A stretch of DNA of 64,000 nucleotides from Shimazuella alba. Lineage in GTDB: Bacteria; Bacillota; Bacilli; Thermoactinomycetales; Thermoactinomycetaceae. Shown piece by piece: positions 1-10,057 of the stretch (within the stretch, counting starts at the first letter, position 1; each line of letters begins with the position of its first letter). The notes under the pieces were generated by a model that made no database searches, was not told the DNA's origin, and saw only the letters and a program-made list of their open reading frames with translations. The DNA lies in NCBI RefSeq assembly GCF_009831235.1, contig NZ_WUUL01000003.1:62001-126000 (forward strand), in the 5' to 3' direction. The position numbers were made by a program, and so were the translations under genes.

Positions 1-110
1 TATTCTAAAATAATACTCATTTATAATTATTATATTATTTTAACCATTTTTTTCATATACAGAGGAGAAAGAAAAATTAATATACTAGAGAAAGCCGCAA
101 AACAAAGAAA

Positions 111-130
111 ACTTGCCATATTTGGCAAGT
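111..130 (-). terminator. Possible terminator downstream of the cupin gene
   Basis: A perfect 7-bp inverted repeat (ACTTGCC / GGCAAGT) with a 6-nt loop. Read leftward it is followed by TTTCTTTG, a short U-rich tail. It sits about 130 bases past the cupin stop codon, so it could end that transcript. The rest of 1-262 shows no convincing gene. Confidence 0.4.
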
Positions 131-262
131 CATAAAGGACGACATCTCATATTGGAAAACAATTGTGCTCCATAGGGCTTATAGCTCTATCAACTTTGTT
201 AGTATGAATACTTGGTTATGAGCCGTTCTATAGAAGGGTGTTTCATTTTTCGTTTCTTACTT

Positions 263-673
263 TTATTCACGGATAAACGTTTGAACTTTTCCAGCTTCTA
301 TTTCTTTAAAATCAGGTAATTGAGTCAATGCTTGTTCAGATCCACCAGGATTATAAAATGCCAATAACCGGAGAGGTTCCCAGCTACTATTATAAGTGGA
401 GTGATAGATAGCTTTTGGAATATAAATGACATCTCCTGCTTTAATGGTGAAAGATTGTTGATCATCAATCATTTGTTTGCCTTCACCAGATAATACATAA
501 AGAACTTCTTCCGCTTCCGGATGAACATGACGCTCATGGCCTTGACCTGGAAGTAAAATCACTTCACCGAAAGTAAGGTTAGCATCTTTGTTTTGATTCG
601 GTGTCACAAACCATTTGATTACTCCCCAGTCAAATGAATGTGTTGGAACATCACTGGGTTTAATATTTTTCAT
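263..673 (-). CDS. Small single-domain cupin protein
   Basis: This 136-residue protein is a single cupin barrel. Cupin motif 1 is visible as HERHVHPEAEEVLYVLSGEG (two His of HxH and the downstream Glu). Motif 2 is visible as GDVIYIPKAIYHSTYN (Pro, His and Asn kept, the usual Gly replaced by Ala). These residues normally bind a metal, so a metal-dependent enzyme or a small-molecule binding protein is likely; the substrate cannot be read from sequence. The start is ATG at 673, preceded by an AAGGGAGA ribosome binding site. It stands alone on the minus strand, divergent from the GC-rich gene at 973, with no operon partner in view. Length and layout are typical of stand-alone cupins. Confidence 0.85.
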   Translation of the reverse strand: MKNIKPSDVPTHSFDWGVIKWFVTPNQNKDANLTFGEVILLPGQGHERHVHPEAEEVLYVLSGEGKQMIDDQQSFTIKAGDVIYIPKAIYHSTYNSSWEPLRLLAFYNPGGSEQALTQLPDFKEIEAGKVQTFIRE

Positions 674-972
674 CTGTATCTCCCTTTCATCATAGTAGCA
701 ATTTTTATAATGATATGATTTTTATTCATTATTAATCATATATTCTCCATTGTTTAGATACGATCCTGCATGATATTCACAGTTGTTCTTCGCTAAAACA
801 AGAAAAAGGAGTTTCCTTTATTCTTCCCATTATTCTTCCATTAGCTTAATCTATCCATTTGTTGTCAACTACTTCTTCTTCGACTTTCATTCCGATAACT
901 GCCAATTGCGAAAACATTTGAAAATGGGTAAACTATAAATACAGATTGTCAGGCGAATCAAAGGAGAGCAGC
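674..972. other. Intergenic region between divergent genes
   Basis: This AT-rich stretch separates the leftward cupin gene from the rightward GC-rich orphan. I see no convincing sigma-A promoter with correct spacing for either gene. The base composition changes abruptly near 955-965, just where the ribosome binding site of the GC-rich gene begins. Confidence 0.5.
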
Positions 973-1989
973 ATGCTCGCCACCATCAACTCCTTGCCCA
1001 CGATGCCCCTCCTGCCGGAGGTCGACTCCATCCAGTGGAGGGAGACCCAGAAGCCCTACTCGAACACGTCGAAGAGCGACTTCGCCACGCACAAGTGGCA
1101 GGTGACGCACACCGACGGTGTCTGCCCCAAGACCAGCATCCAGGTGTCGCGGACGACCATGAACAGGTCGATCACCAAGCTCAACAAGACCACGAACCGC
1201 TTCACGATCATCGACGAGTGGCAGGTCGGTCAGCACAAGTGCAAGCTGCGGACCACCGACGAGTTCGACATCCAGCTGGAGTGGACCGAACCCATCATGG
1301 GGGAGGTGATCTTCCACCAGAAGGACGTGTACCCGCCGTACTACGTCAAGAGCAGGTGGGGTTACGGGAAGCGTTCCTACGGGCGACAGATCACCGAAGA
1401 CATCCGCTGCTTCAAGTGGGAGTGGATCGAGGACGGGTTCCAGCACACGATCCAGAAGTTCGAGGGTCCGAAGGTCAAGATCGAGGACACCGACAACGAG
1501 TGGCAGCAGCGTATGTACTGGCGGCACACCCGCTCCGACGGTAACTCCGAGGAGATCATCGACTCGAAGGACGAGGTCATCACGTACAACGGTGAGATCA
1601 TCGTCATGCAGATGATCTCGTCGTCGAGCAAGACGGAGTTCTACCACTACAGCTGCGACACCGGCAAGCTCTACCGCTGGTACATCGAGCAGGGAGAGGT
1701 GGAGGAGCTCTTCGAAGTCGACGAGCAGGACATCCTCTACAACTACCGGATGAAGGTGGACGGGAAGATGTCCTGGAGGATCAGGAAGAACTCCGACACC
1801 TCCAAGTGGGAGGTCTTCCGCTACAAGGAGAACCGGATCTTCTGGAAGTTCCGTCTCCGGCTCGACGAGAACAACCAGCTGCGAGTGAAGAGCAACGGTC
1901 TCGTGAACGTCGAGGACGACACCACGAGCTGGTGGACGAAGCTGGACCTCCCCAAGAAGATGCTGGAGGCGTTCTCCTTGACGACCTGA
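973..1989 (+). CDS. GC-rich, Trp-rich orphan protein of unknown function
   Basis: I do not recognise this 338-residue protein. The start is placed at ATG 973 because AAGGAG lies six bases upstream (961-966); an in-frame TTG at 946 has no such site. The protein is rich in Trp (15), Lys, Asn, Ser and aromatic residues and poor in Ala. The C-terminal half alternates charged and aromatic positions (MSWRIR, SKWEVFRY, IFWKFRLRL), suggesting stacked beta-hairpins. No signal peptide or membrane segment is seen. Base use is foreign to the window: 1861-1920 is 35/60 G+C and 18 of its 20 codons end in G or C, while neighbours are near 38%. A strong hairpin follows the stop. Transfer from a high-GC organism is likely, yet the amino-acid make-up is that of a low-GC protein. 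Function is open. Confidence 0.75.
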   Translation: MLATINSLPTMPLLPEVDSIQWRETQKPYSNTSKSDFATHKWQVTHTDGVCPKTSIQVSRTTMNRSITKLNKTTNRFTIIDEWQVGQHKCKLRTTDEFDIQLEWTEPIMGEVIFHQKDVYPPYYVKSRWGYGKRSYGRQITEDIRCFKWEWIEDGFQHTIQKFEGPKVKIEDTDNEWQQRMYWRHTRSDGNSEEIIDSKDEVITYNGEIIVMQMISSSSKTEFYHYSCDTGKLYRWYIEQGEVEELFEVDEQDILYNYRMKVDGKMSWRIRKNSDTSKWEVFRYKENRIFWKFRLRLDENNQLRVKSNGLVNVEDDTTSWWTKLDLPKKMLEAFSLTT

Positions 1990-1996
1990 CAGCAAA

Positions 1997-2032
1997 GGGC
2001 TGCTGATCGGAAAAAATTCCGACCAGCAGCCC
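1997..2032. terminator. Strong hairpin between convergent genes
   Basis: A 16-bp stem with one mispair (GGGCTGCTGATCGGAA / TTCCGACCAGCAGCCC) and a 4-nt A loop, starting 7 bases after the GC-rich gene. Rightward there is only a weak late T run; leftward the mispair becomes a G-U pair and TTT follows. It may serve both this gene and the convergent methyltransferase gene. Confidence 0.6.
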
Positions 2033-2056
2033 AACACATTTTAAACCCCAATATCA

Positions 2057-3046
2057 TCACATTTCTAAAAGCCAAAGATAACCGTTTGGTATTTCTAAGT
2101 TCTTTCTCTCTACGATTGAAAACCCAGATCCCTTTATGATACCTTCCAACGATTGATAAGCTCGTGTCTCAATTTTTTGTAGTCGATGAACAAAATCAAA
2201 TGCGGGAGCAAATACCTCTGGAGATGAAGTACCATGTTCAGGTGTAAAGTTGTCCATAAACAGCATATAACGACTATTTGGGAATGTTTGTTTAAATGAG
2301 CGCAACATTTCTATACAAACATCATCATCCGTTATATGATGCATAAAAAAATCGCAGATGAGCAGATCAACTTCTGGATATATCCCTTTCATGTTTGTAT
2401 AATCTGCATAGTAAGCATGAATAGCAGCAGAAGTATTCATTTGAATATTTTTGTTTGCGAGTTCCACCATTTTCGGACTTTTTTCAAATCCTATCCCCTC
2501 GAGATTAAATTCTTCACAGAGTGAAATCAAAACTTCTCCTGAACTACAGCCCATATCACATAATACACCTTGTGGCTGTAAGCTTGATATAACCTCTCTT
2601 AAAACAGGTGTGATTAGTCTTTTTTTGATCAAAGATGCAGAATAAGCAACTTGATCTAAATCATAATCGACATCCGGTTTTGGAACATACAAGTTTTTTG
2701 CAATCTCCACACTGTCAGCCATTACTTTACCATAGGCGTTAAACCAATGAATAAACATATCGATGTCCTGCACTACTTCTCGTCCAGACTCTGTCAACAA
2801 ATACTGTTGTTTTTCATCCTTCACGATATCTGCATACGTTAAAGCTTGCAATGCTCCGATGATAGCCATGTGATGTGGATATCGTTCACTTTCTACGATT
2901 TCTTTTTTACTGACAGCTCGTTTTTCCAAAATGGGAAGAAGACCCACAGAATGGAGTACCAATAAAGCATGGCAACCAATTCCATAAGTAAACATTTTTT
3001 TGCTAGTATTTTGTATGGATGGTGATGGAAATAGTGTTTTTGTCAT
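2057..3046 (-). CDS. Class I SAM-dependent methyltransferase with N-terminal helical domain
   Basis: The 329-residue protein has the layout of small-molecule O-methyltransferases: an N-terminal helical, winged-helix-like region (about 1-110) and a C-terminal Rossmann-fold domain. SAM motif I is VLCDMGCSSGEV at 161-172; an acidic residue follows in GIGFEKS, and DLLICDFFMHH marks the post-I/motif IV region. The start is ATG at 3046 with GGAGGG six bases upstream. Known relatives methylate oxygen or other atoms on secondary metabolites, but the acceptor here cannot be told. It is monocistronic, convergent with the GC-rich gene. It lies about 13.5 kb from the NRPS operon, so a link to the lipopeptide is speculative. 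Confidence 0.85.
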   Translation of the reverse strand: MTKTLFPSPSIQNTSKKMFTYGIGCHALLVLHSVGLLPILEKRAVSKKEIVESERYPHHMAIIGALQALTYADIVKDEKQQYLLTESGREVVQDIDMFIHWFNAYGKVMADSVEIAKNLYVPKPDVDYDLDQVAYSASLIKKRLITPVLREVISSLQPQGVLCDMGCSSGEVLISLCEEFNLEGIGFEKSPKMVELANKNIQMNTSAAIHAYYADYTNMKGIYPEVDLLICDFFMHHITDDDVCIEMLRSFKQTFPNSRYMLFMDNFTPEHGTSSPEVFAPAFDFVHRLQKIETRAYQSLEGIIKGSGFSIVERKNLEIPNGYLWLLEM

Positions 3047-3198
3047 GTTATACCCTCCAAAATATATGAATAAAAGTTATGCTGCTCTCGTTGAAATTTA
3101 TTATTATCATTATTAATTACCATACTACTTAGGATATAATTTGAAAAGTATTAGCTATTAATATTATCAAATACTAAATTTCTATTTGTTAGAAACAT

Positions 3199-3233
3199 AA
3201 AAAAAGACTAGCAAGATTTTCATCCCCTAGTCT
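3199..3233 (-). terminator. Rho-independent terminator of trpS
   Basis: A 7-bp stem (AGACTAG / CTAGTCT) followed leftward by at least seven T residues, located just downstream of the trpS stop codon. This is a standard intrinsic terminator. Confidence 0.85.
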
Positions 3234-3260
3234 ACTTTACTGACTTGTCATTTTATTTAG

Positions 3261-4494
<1,234 letters not shown>

Positions 4495-4501
4495 GCGCAA
4501 A

Positions 4502-4530
4502 AGAATACCATCAATTGCGTGATAAGTCAA
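4502..4530 (-). promoter_or_regulatory. Sigma-A-type promoter of the trpS leader
   Basis: Read leftward: TTGACT (4530-4525), a 17-base spacer and TATTCT (4507-4502). Transcription would begin near 4494, which gives a T-box leader of normal length. Confidence 0.7.
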
Positions 4531-4539
4531 AAGTTTGGC

Positions 4540-4565
4540 GGCTCCGGAGAAATGATTCCAGAGCC
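4540..4565 (-). terminator. Hairpin after the 98-residue orphan gene
   Basis: A 9-bp stem, GGCTCTGGA / TCCGGAGCC in the gene's sense with one U-G pair, starts nine bases past the stop codon at 4575. No U-tract follows directly. It sits just upstream of the trpS promoter and could insulate it. Confidence 0.5.
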
Positions 4566-4574
4566 TTAGCCAGA

Positions 4575-4871
4575 TCAGTGTACCAGAACGAAGTCCGGGT
4601 ATGAGCCTCTCATGAAGCGGAGTTTCCCATCCACTTCTCCATCACGGATCAGGATTACCTTCTCACGCAGGATTACCTCTTCCCCTCGGAAGGTGTGGAA
4701 CTGCTGCTTGCAATTGCAGCTGATCAACACAGTGGCATCTCCTGTAATCGTCAGAGAATTGGGTCCTTCCTTGATCTTTTTGCCAGAGACGGAGAAACAG
4801 CTCTCCTTTCCGTTTGTAGAAAGAATACCGTCCATTCCGTCGACGTCCCTGGTGATAATGCGGATGTGCAT
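4575..4871 (-). CDS. Small GC-raised orphan protein
   Basis: I do not recognise this protein. The start is placed at ATG 4871 because AAGAGGGAG lies immediately upstream. An in-frame ATG at 4901 would add ten residues but has no ribosome binding site. The 98-residue product starts MHIRIITRDVDGMDG and ends FVLVH. It contains the motif ISCNCKQQFHTF, with two close Cys and a His that could bind metal, and otherwise alternates hydrophobic and charged residues like an all-beta fold. No signal peptide or membrane helix is seen. Codons such as CTG, ATC and CGC are commoner than in the neighbours, so GC is raised, as in the genes at 973 and 15935. A hairpin follows the stop. Confidence 0.65.
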   Translation of the reverse strand: MHIRIITRDVDGMDGILSTNGKESCFSVSGKKIKEGPNSLTITGDATVLISCNCKQQFHTFRGEEVILREKVILIRDGEVDGKLRFMRGSYPDFVLVH

Positions 4872-5033
4872 ACTCCCTCTTTCTGTGGTTCTGTCTGACA
4901 TTAGCTTTAGTATATTCTAAAATTTCAAATAATAATAGATTAAAATTTTAAACTATTTGTTCCATAGGAAATTCATCTCAAACAATCGAAATACTACTGT
5001 ATGCCTTATCTTTCATTTTAGAAAGGACTTTTT

Positions 5034-5723
5034 ATGCAGACTTTACTTTCTCCTTATCATGTTGATTTGTGGCTGTATTCTATTCATCCTCACGAACACA
5101 ATCTGTCAGAACTATTCTCTATCTTGTCCCAAGCAGAACAAGAAAAAGCAAAAAAATTTCATTTTGCCTCTGATCGAAAGAAATATGTTATCAGCCATGG
5201 TATCATGCGACGCTTATTAGCATCGTATATAGGATGTGAGCCATTAAAAATCCATTATCAAGTTAATGAGTATGGAAAACCTTCTATGTCTACTGCTCAA
5301 ACACCTATCCATTTTAATTTGACTCACTCTGATAATCTAGCTGGTTTAGCCATTGCTTCCAGTCCAGTTGGTGTGGATATAGAAAAAATAAAACCGCTTG
5401 ATGACTACTTATCCATGACAAAACATTTTTTATCGCCCAAAGAAAGTCTCATTTTCCAATCATTAGCTCAGCAAGAACAACAACTCACTTTTTATCGGGC
5501 TTGGACAAGAAAAGAAGCCTATATCAAAGCGATCGGGATGGGTCTTTCTTATCCAGTTGAACAAGTTACAATCGGTTTGCAAGAGAAAGCCGAGTTATTA
5601 GAAGATCAAGCAAATCCAGCTAACATAAGCAAGTGGTCGCTTTTCTCATTTGAGTATGAAGGTTATATAGGAGCCATTACGATCCCTAAAAACAGCCAAT
5701 ACGAAATAAAAATAATCAAATAG
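5034..5723 (+). CDS. Sfp-type 4'-phosphopantetheinyl transferase
   Basis: This enzyme transfers the phosphopantetheine arm of coenzyme A to the serine of carrier domains, making inactive PCP/ACP domains active. The 229-residue length is that of the Sfp family. The signature motifs are present: GVDIEKI for Mg/CoA binding and WTRKEAYIKAIGMGL (WxxKEAxxK). The start is ATG at 5034, six bases after AGAAAGGA. It is the only such gene in the window and probably serves the NRPS operon at 16.6-62.9 kb, which has thirteen carrier domains with an intact serine. That functional link is inference: the gene lies 11 kb away and on the opposite strand. The gene ends at a perfect bidirectional terminator. Confidence 0.93.
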   Translation: MQTLLSPYHVDLWLYSIHPHEHNLSELFSILSQAEQEKAKKFHFASDRKKYVISHGIMRRLLASYIGCEPLKIHYQVNEYGKPSMSTAQTPIHFNLTHSDNLAGLAIASSPVGVDIEKIKPLDDYLSMTKHFLSPKESLIFQSLAQQEQQLTFYRAWTRKEAYIKAIGMGLSYPVEQVTIGLQEKAELLEDQANPANISKWSLFSFEYEGYIGAITIPKNSQYEIKIIK

Positions 5724-5823
5724 GTTATGATGGTTGCAGAACGCTCCATACAACATACTATAATCGAGTTTTTACCACAGTCGATAGATCCTTGATACCA
5801 CCTTCACCACGAAAGATAAAAAT

Positions 5824-5870
5824 GAGTCAAAAAAACCTCTTCCACACATAGGAAGAGGTTTTTTTGACTC
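5824..5870. terminator. Bidirectional terminator between PPTase and deoC
   Basis: A perfect 20-bp inverted repeat with a 7-nt loop. Its core (CCTCTTCC / GGAAGAGG) is flanked by A7 on the left and T7 on the right, so it works in both directions. The last base overlaps the deoC stop codon. Confidence 0.92.
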
Positions 5871-6541
5871 TAATAATCTTCTTCTGATTTTCCACCAGAT
5901 ACGATTTCTACACCAGCACTTGCTCCGATTCGATTAGCTCCTGCTTCGATCATTGCTTTCATATCATCGGCACTTCTTATTCCACCAGATGCCTTTACAC
6001 CCACTTTTTCCCCCACTGTTTTTCTCATGAGTGCAACTACTTCTGTCGTAGCACCCCCGGTAGAAAAACCAGTTGAAGTCTTTACAAAATCAGCACCTGC
6101 TTGTACTGCCAATTGACTACCACGAACAATTTCATCTTCCGTCAAGAGACATGTTTCTAAGATGACTTTTACAAGCGCTTTTCCTCGCGCTTCCTCTACT
6201 ACTGCTTGTATGTCTTGGAGCACATATGGATCATTACCTTCTTTTAATGCACCGATCGAAATGACCATATCTACTTCTGTCGCACCTTGTTCAATCGCCA
6301 ATTTGGTTTCAAATACTTTTACTTCTGTTAGCGTTGCGCCTAGAGGAAATCCTACCACGGTACAAACTTTTACGCTTGGTGTATCTTTTAAAATCTCATA
6401 TGCAGTAGCAACTTTGTTTGGATTTACACATACAGAAGCAAAACGATACTGTTTGGCTTCTTCCGCTAGTTTTTGAATATTTGCCGTAGACGCATCTGCT
6501 TTTAATAGCGTATGATCGATCATTTGAGCATATTGGTCCAC
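5870..6541 (-). CDS. deoC: Deoxyribose-phosphate aldolase
   Basis: DeoC splits 2-deoxyribose 5-phosphate into acetaldehyde and glyceraldehyde 3-phosphate in nucleoside breakdown. The Schiff-base lysine is in [11 protein letters not shown], the proton-relay lysine in VKASGGIR and the active-site Asp in EVDMVISIG. The start is placed at GTG 6541, with AAGGAAGG just upstream; the product [16 protein letters not shown] then matches the usual family N-terminus. An ATG at 6559 would add six residues but has a weak site. The gene follows transketolase by 32 bases and is probably co-transcribed with it, so the product glyceraldehyde 3-phosphate can enter the pentose phosphate shuffle. Confidence 0.95.
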   Translation of the reverse strand: MDQYAQMIDHTLLKADASTANIQKLAEEAKQYRFASVCVNPNKVATAYEILKDTPSVKVCTVVGFPLGATLTEVKVFETKLAIEQGATEVDMVISIGALKEGNDPYVLQDIQAVVEEARGKALVKVILETCLLTEDEIVRGSQLAVQAGADFVKTSTGFSTGGATTEVVALMRKTVGEKVGVKASGGIRSADDMKAMIEAGANRIGASAGVEIVSGGKSEEDY

Positions 6542-6573
6542 AATACCCTTCCTTTCCATTCCATTTTCGTTTC

Positions 6574-8580
6574 TTATTTACCTACTAATTGTTTTGCCTT
6601 ATCCACTACATTCTCCACCGTGAATCCATATTTTTCAGCTATTACCTCACCTGGAGCAGAAGCGCCATAAGTCGTTATACCTAAAATCATACCGTCACGT
6701 CCTGTATAACGTTCCCATCCAAGTGGATAAGCCATCTCAATCGCTAATCGATGCTGGACATCTGGGAGTAAGACAGACTCTTGATATTCTTTGCTTTGCT
6801 GTTCAAATAGTTCCCAACTAGGCATACTCACTACTCGAGTTGCAATACCTTCTTTCTCTAAGGCATGGTGTGCTTCCATTGCTAAGCTCACTTCAGATCC
6901 TGTTGCGATGAAGATCAATTCTGGCTGCACTCTATCAGAGGGATCTGCTAGGACATATGCTCCCCGAGCCACACCTTCGTCAGCTTTTTCAAATGTGAGA
7001 TGTGGTAATTTTTGTCGCGATAATATGAATGCGACTGGCCCTTTTGTTTGACTGAGAGCATACCGATATGCAGCAAATGTTTCGCTAGCATCCGCTGGAC
7101 GAATGACGGTTAAATCAGGGATTGCACGTAATGATGGAAGATGTTCGATTGGCTCATGGGTAGGGCCGTCTTCACCTACTGCGATACTATCATGGGTAAA
7201 AATATACATGACAGGTTGACCCATCATCGCTGCAAGACGGAAAACTGGGCGCAAGTAATCAGAGAAGACAAAAAATGTGGCACCATAAGGACGAACTCCA
7301 CCATGGAGAGAAAGTCCATTTAAGGCTGCTCCCATCGCATGTTCACGGATTCCAAACCAGATATTCCTCCCATCATAAGACTCTTTACTAAAAATAGAAT
7401 AATCTTTTAGATGTGTCTTATTCGAAGATGCTAGATCTGCTGAGCCACCTAATAATGAAGGTACACGCTTAGCTAAAGAATTGAGCGCTACCTCAGATGC
7501 TTCTCGAGTAGCTAAAGCAGCGGATTTTTCATCATAAACCGGCAATAGATCATCCCATTCTTCTGGCAAATCTCCTGCGATTGCTTGTTTGAATTGGGTT
7601 GCTAATTCTGGATATGCTGTTTCATATGCTGCAAATAATTGATTCCATTCGTCCTCGAGCTTCTGACTTTTTTCAGCAAGTGGTTTTAAATATCTTTTTA
7701 CTTCATCTGGTACAGTAAAAGATGGGTAATTCCAACCAAATGATTGTTTGGTCAGTTGAGTCTCTGCTGCACCTAATGGAGCGCCATGTGCTGCTGATTT
7801 TCCTGCTTTATTTGGGCTTCCATAGCCGATTACGGTTTTGATCTCAATCAAGGTTGGATGATCCAGATCCATCTGTGCTGCTTTTATTTTTTCTCCAATT
7901 GCAGCTGGATCATTTCCATCTTCAACACGTAAATATTGCCATCCATATGACTCAAAACGATTGGCTACATTTTCCGTGAAGGATTGGTTCAAATCTCCAT
8001 CTAAGCAAATATCATTGGAATCATAGAGTACAATTAATTTTCCTAAACCCAAATGACCTGCAAGTGAAGCTGCTTCTGCTGTTACGCCTTCCATCAAATC
8101 TCCATCGCCACAAATAACATAGGTATAATGATCTACAACTGGAAACTGTCCTCGATTGTAGACTTTCGCCAAATGAGCTTCAGCCATTGCCATCCCTACA
8201 GCCATCCCGATACCTTGACCAAGAGGACCCGTTGTCGCTTCTATTCCAGCCGGAAAACCGAATTCAGGATGACCATGGGTAACACTTCCCCATTGCCGAT
8301 AATTTTTTAAATCTTCAATTGTTAAATCATATCCGAGCAAGTACATGATGCTATAGAGAAGAGGCGAACCATGTCCCGCAGATAATACGAATCGGTCGCG
8401 ATTAAACCAATGCGGATTGGATGGGTTTTGCTTTAAAAATTTGGTCCATAATTCATAAGCCATTGGTGCTGCACCTAATGGCATGCCTGGGTGACCGGAG
8501 TTGGCTTGTTCTACCATATCGATGGATAATGTTCGGATTGTATCAATGGTCAATTGCTCAAAGTTGTTGTTTTTTGTCAT
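6574..8580 (-). CDS. tkt: Transketolase
   Basis: This thiamine-diphosphate enzyme moves two-carbon units between sugar phosphates in the pentose phosphate pathway. The TPP motif begins [20 protein letters not shown]; the substrate-binding HGSPLLYS and GPLGQG motifs and the pyrimidine-domain [13 protein letters not shown] are all present. The start is ATG 8580, with GAGG seven bases upstream. A longer reading from 8622 would add fourteen unlikely basic residues. The 668-residue length is normal for a full, unsplit transketolase. It lies between the PTS IIC gene and deoC on the same strand, which suggests that this operon feeds a pentose-type sugar into central metabolism. Confidence 0.97.
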   Translation of the reverse strand: MTKNNNFEQLTIDTIRTLSIDMVEQANSGHPGMPLGAAPMAYELWTKFLKQNPSNPHWFNRDRFVLSAGHGSPLLYSIMYLLGYDLTIEDLKNYRQWGSVTHGHPEFGFPAGIEATTGPLGQGIGMAVGMAMAEAHLAKVYNRGQFPVVDHYTYVICGDGDLMEGVTAEAASLAGHLGLGKLIVLYDSNDICLDGDLNQSFTENVANRFESYGWQYLRVEDGNDPAAIGEKIKAAQMDLDHPTLIEIKTVIGYGSPNKAGKSAAHGAPLGAAETQLTKQSFGWNYPSFTVPDEVKRYLKPLAEKSQKLEDEWNQLFAAYETAYPELATQFKQAIAGDLPEEWDDLLPVYDEKSAALATREASEVALNSLAKRVPSLLGGSADLASSNKTHLKDYSIFSKESYDGRNIWFGIREHAMGAALNGLSLHGGVRPYGATFFVFSDYLRPVFRLAAMMGQPVMYIFTHDSIAVGEDGPTHEPIEHLPSLRAIPDLTVIRPADASETFAAYRYALSQTKGPVAFILSRQKLPHLTFEKADEGVARGAYVLADPSDRVQPELIFIATGSEVSLAMEAHHALEKEGIATRVVSMPSWELFEQQSKEYQESVLLPDVQHRLAIEMAYPLGWERYTGRDGMILGITTYGASAPGEVIAEKYGFTVENVVDKAKQLVGK

Positions 8581-8616
8581 CTTTTTTCCTCGCACCCTTC
8601 TTTTTAAAGTAGAGAA

Positions 8617-8656
8617 CCCCATTGCCCTTTATATACATTGGGTAAACGCAATGGGG
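8617..8656 (-). terminator. Inverted repeat between PTS IIC and tkt
   Basis: CCCCATTGC / GCAATGGGG, a 9-bp stem with a 22-nt loop, lies in the gap between the two genes. Leftward it is followed by TTCTCTACTTT, a poor U-tract. It may be a leaky terminator or an RNA processing site that sets the ratio of transporter to enzyme. Confidence 0.45.
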
Positions 8657-8672
8657 TCTTTTCATCACTGTT

Positions 8673-10022
8673 TTATGCTGCTGCTTTTTCTTTTTTATTT
8701 TTGATAATGCCATGTACCACCAGAATAATAACAACAGCAATCGGAATTGCATAAACGAGTACAGGAGTTAATTTGATAAGATTACCGAAAATAAGTCCTA
8801 CCGCCCCAAAGTCTGCATCACCAAATGTCGTTCCTTGGAATCCAAGAGAACCGAGTACTGGCAACAGTAGTGCAGGTAAGAAACTGATGATGAAACCGTT
8901 TGCCAACGAACCGAGGATAGCACCTCTTCTTCCTCCCGTTGCATTCCCAAATACCCCTGATGTCGCACCTGTGAAAAAGTGTGGAACAAGTCCTGGCACA
9001 ATGACCTTTAAACCAAATAGCGGGAGAAGGAACATACTGATAATACCAGCGACAAAACTAAACAAGAAACCGATAATAACAGCGTTTGGTGCGAAAGGAA
9101 ACACAGCAGGACAGTCTAATGCAGGCGTTGCATTTGGCACCACTTTATCTGCGATTCCTTTAAATGCTGGAACAATCTCAGCAATTACTAAGCGTACACC
9201 AGCGAGAACAATGTACACACCGGCAGCAAACGTAATCGCTTGGGTTATAGCAAATACAATAAAGTTTTGTCCACCACTTAATTGCGTTTCAATAAAGGTT
9301 TTTCCAGCAGCGAAAGATACCACAAAAAACATAATTGCCATCGTTAATGAAATCGCTACAGATGTATCTCTTAGGAAACCTAAACTTTTTGGTACTTTTA
9401 CATCTTCTGTAGACTTCGAAGGATTTCCTAAATATTTTCCTACTGTTCCAGATACAAAGTAACCGATTGAACCAAAGTGACCTACTGCGATATCATCGGA
9501 ACCAGTAATTTTGCGTACAGTAGGTTGTAGTAAAGCAGGTAGAAGAACCATTAATAATCCGAGAATAACCGAACCAATGAGTACTAAAGGAACTCCTTTG
9601 ATTCCACCTGTAGAGAGAATAACTCCGATCATACAAGCCATATATAACGTATGGTGTCCAGTTAAGAAGATATAACGAAAACGGGTAAATTTAGCCAATA
9701 GGATGTTCGCAATCATCCCAAATAACATGATCATTGCTGTTTCTGTCGCAAATGTCTTCTGCGCCAATGCTACGATTGCTTCATTGTTTGGGATAACTCC
9801 TTGAATATGAAACCCTTCTTCAAACATTTTTCCAAAGAAATCAAGTGTTCCAGTGATAACGGTTGCACCAGCAGATAGGATAAAGAAACCCATTACTGTT
9901 TTGAGGGTGCCTGATACAGTGTCCGCTGCACTTTTTCTTTGTAACAGCAAACCAATTAGTGCAAATAAGCCGACCAATATTGCAGGTGTCCCTAAGATGT
10001 CTTTCATGATTAAGTCAAGCAT
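8673..10022 (-). CDS. ulaA: PTS ascorbate-family transporter, IIC component
   Basis: This is an integral membrane permease of the UlaA/SgaT type, which brings in its sugar while the PTS phosphorylates it. The protein is almost wholly hydrophobic, with about ten or more membrane segments. Family-like stretches include FLTGHHTLYMACMIG, AVGHFGSIGYFVSG and FFTGATSGVFGNATGGRRGA. The start is placed at ATG 10022 (MLDLIMKDILGTPAILVG), eight bases after AAGGGGG; a longer reading from 10061 overlaps the IIB gene. The 449-residue length is normal. It follows the IIB gene by 35 bases. L-ascorbate is the known substrate of the family, but related permeases take other sugars, and no ascorbate catabolic genes are seen here. 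Confidence 0.92.
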   Translation of the reverse strand: MLDLIMKDILGTPAILVGLFALIGLLLQRKSAADTVSGTLKTVMGFFILSAGATVITGTLDFFGKMFEEGFHIQGVIPNNEAIVALAQKTFATETAMIMLFGMIANILLAKFTRFRYIFLTGHHTLYMACMIGVILSTGGIKGVPLVLIGSVILGLLMVLLPALLQPTVRKITGSDDIAVGHFGSIGYFVSGTVGKYLGNPSKSTEDVKVPKSLGFLRDTSVAISLTMAIMFFVVSFAAGKTFIETQLSGGQNFIVFAITQAITFAAGVYIVLAGVRLVIAEIVPAFKGIADKVVPNATPALDCPAVFPFAPNAVIIGFLFSFVAGIISMFLLPLFGLKVIVPGLVPHFFTGATSGVFGNATGGRRGAILGSLANGFIISFLPALLLPVLGSLGFQGTTFGDADFGAVGLIFGNLIKLTPVLVYAIPIAVVIILVVHGIIKNKKEKAAA

Positions 10023-10057
10023 ATAAAAGGCCCCCTTATAGGAAATATATTGGATTA

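Noticed and set aside
918-939. TTGAAA and TATAAA as a promoter for the GC-rich orphan
   Set aside because: The spacer is only 10 bases (22 from the alternative TTGCGA), outside the working range for sigma-A promoters.
958-2037. 359-residue open frame on the minus strand
   Set aside because: It is the antisense of the GC-rich gene at 973-1989. Its Leu/Val/Asp/Pro/Arg-heavy composition is what antisense of GC3-rich codons gives; the plus-strand gene has a proper ribosome binding site.
2057-3046. Methyltransferase as a tailoring enzyme of the lipopeptide
   Set aside because: Only general proximity (about 13.5 kb) supports it; it is on its own, with trpS and other unrelated genes between.
8773-9462. 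229-residue plus-strand frame
   Set aside because: Antisense of the PTS IIC gene; low-complexity Pro/Ala/Ile composition and no start signal.
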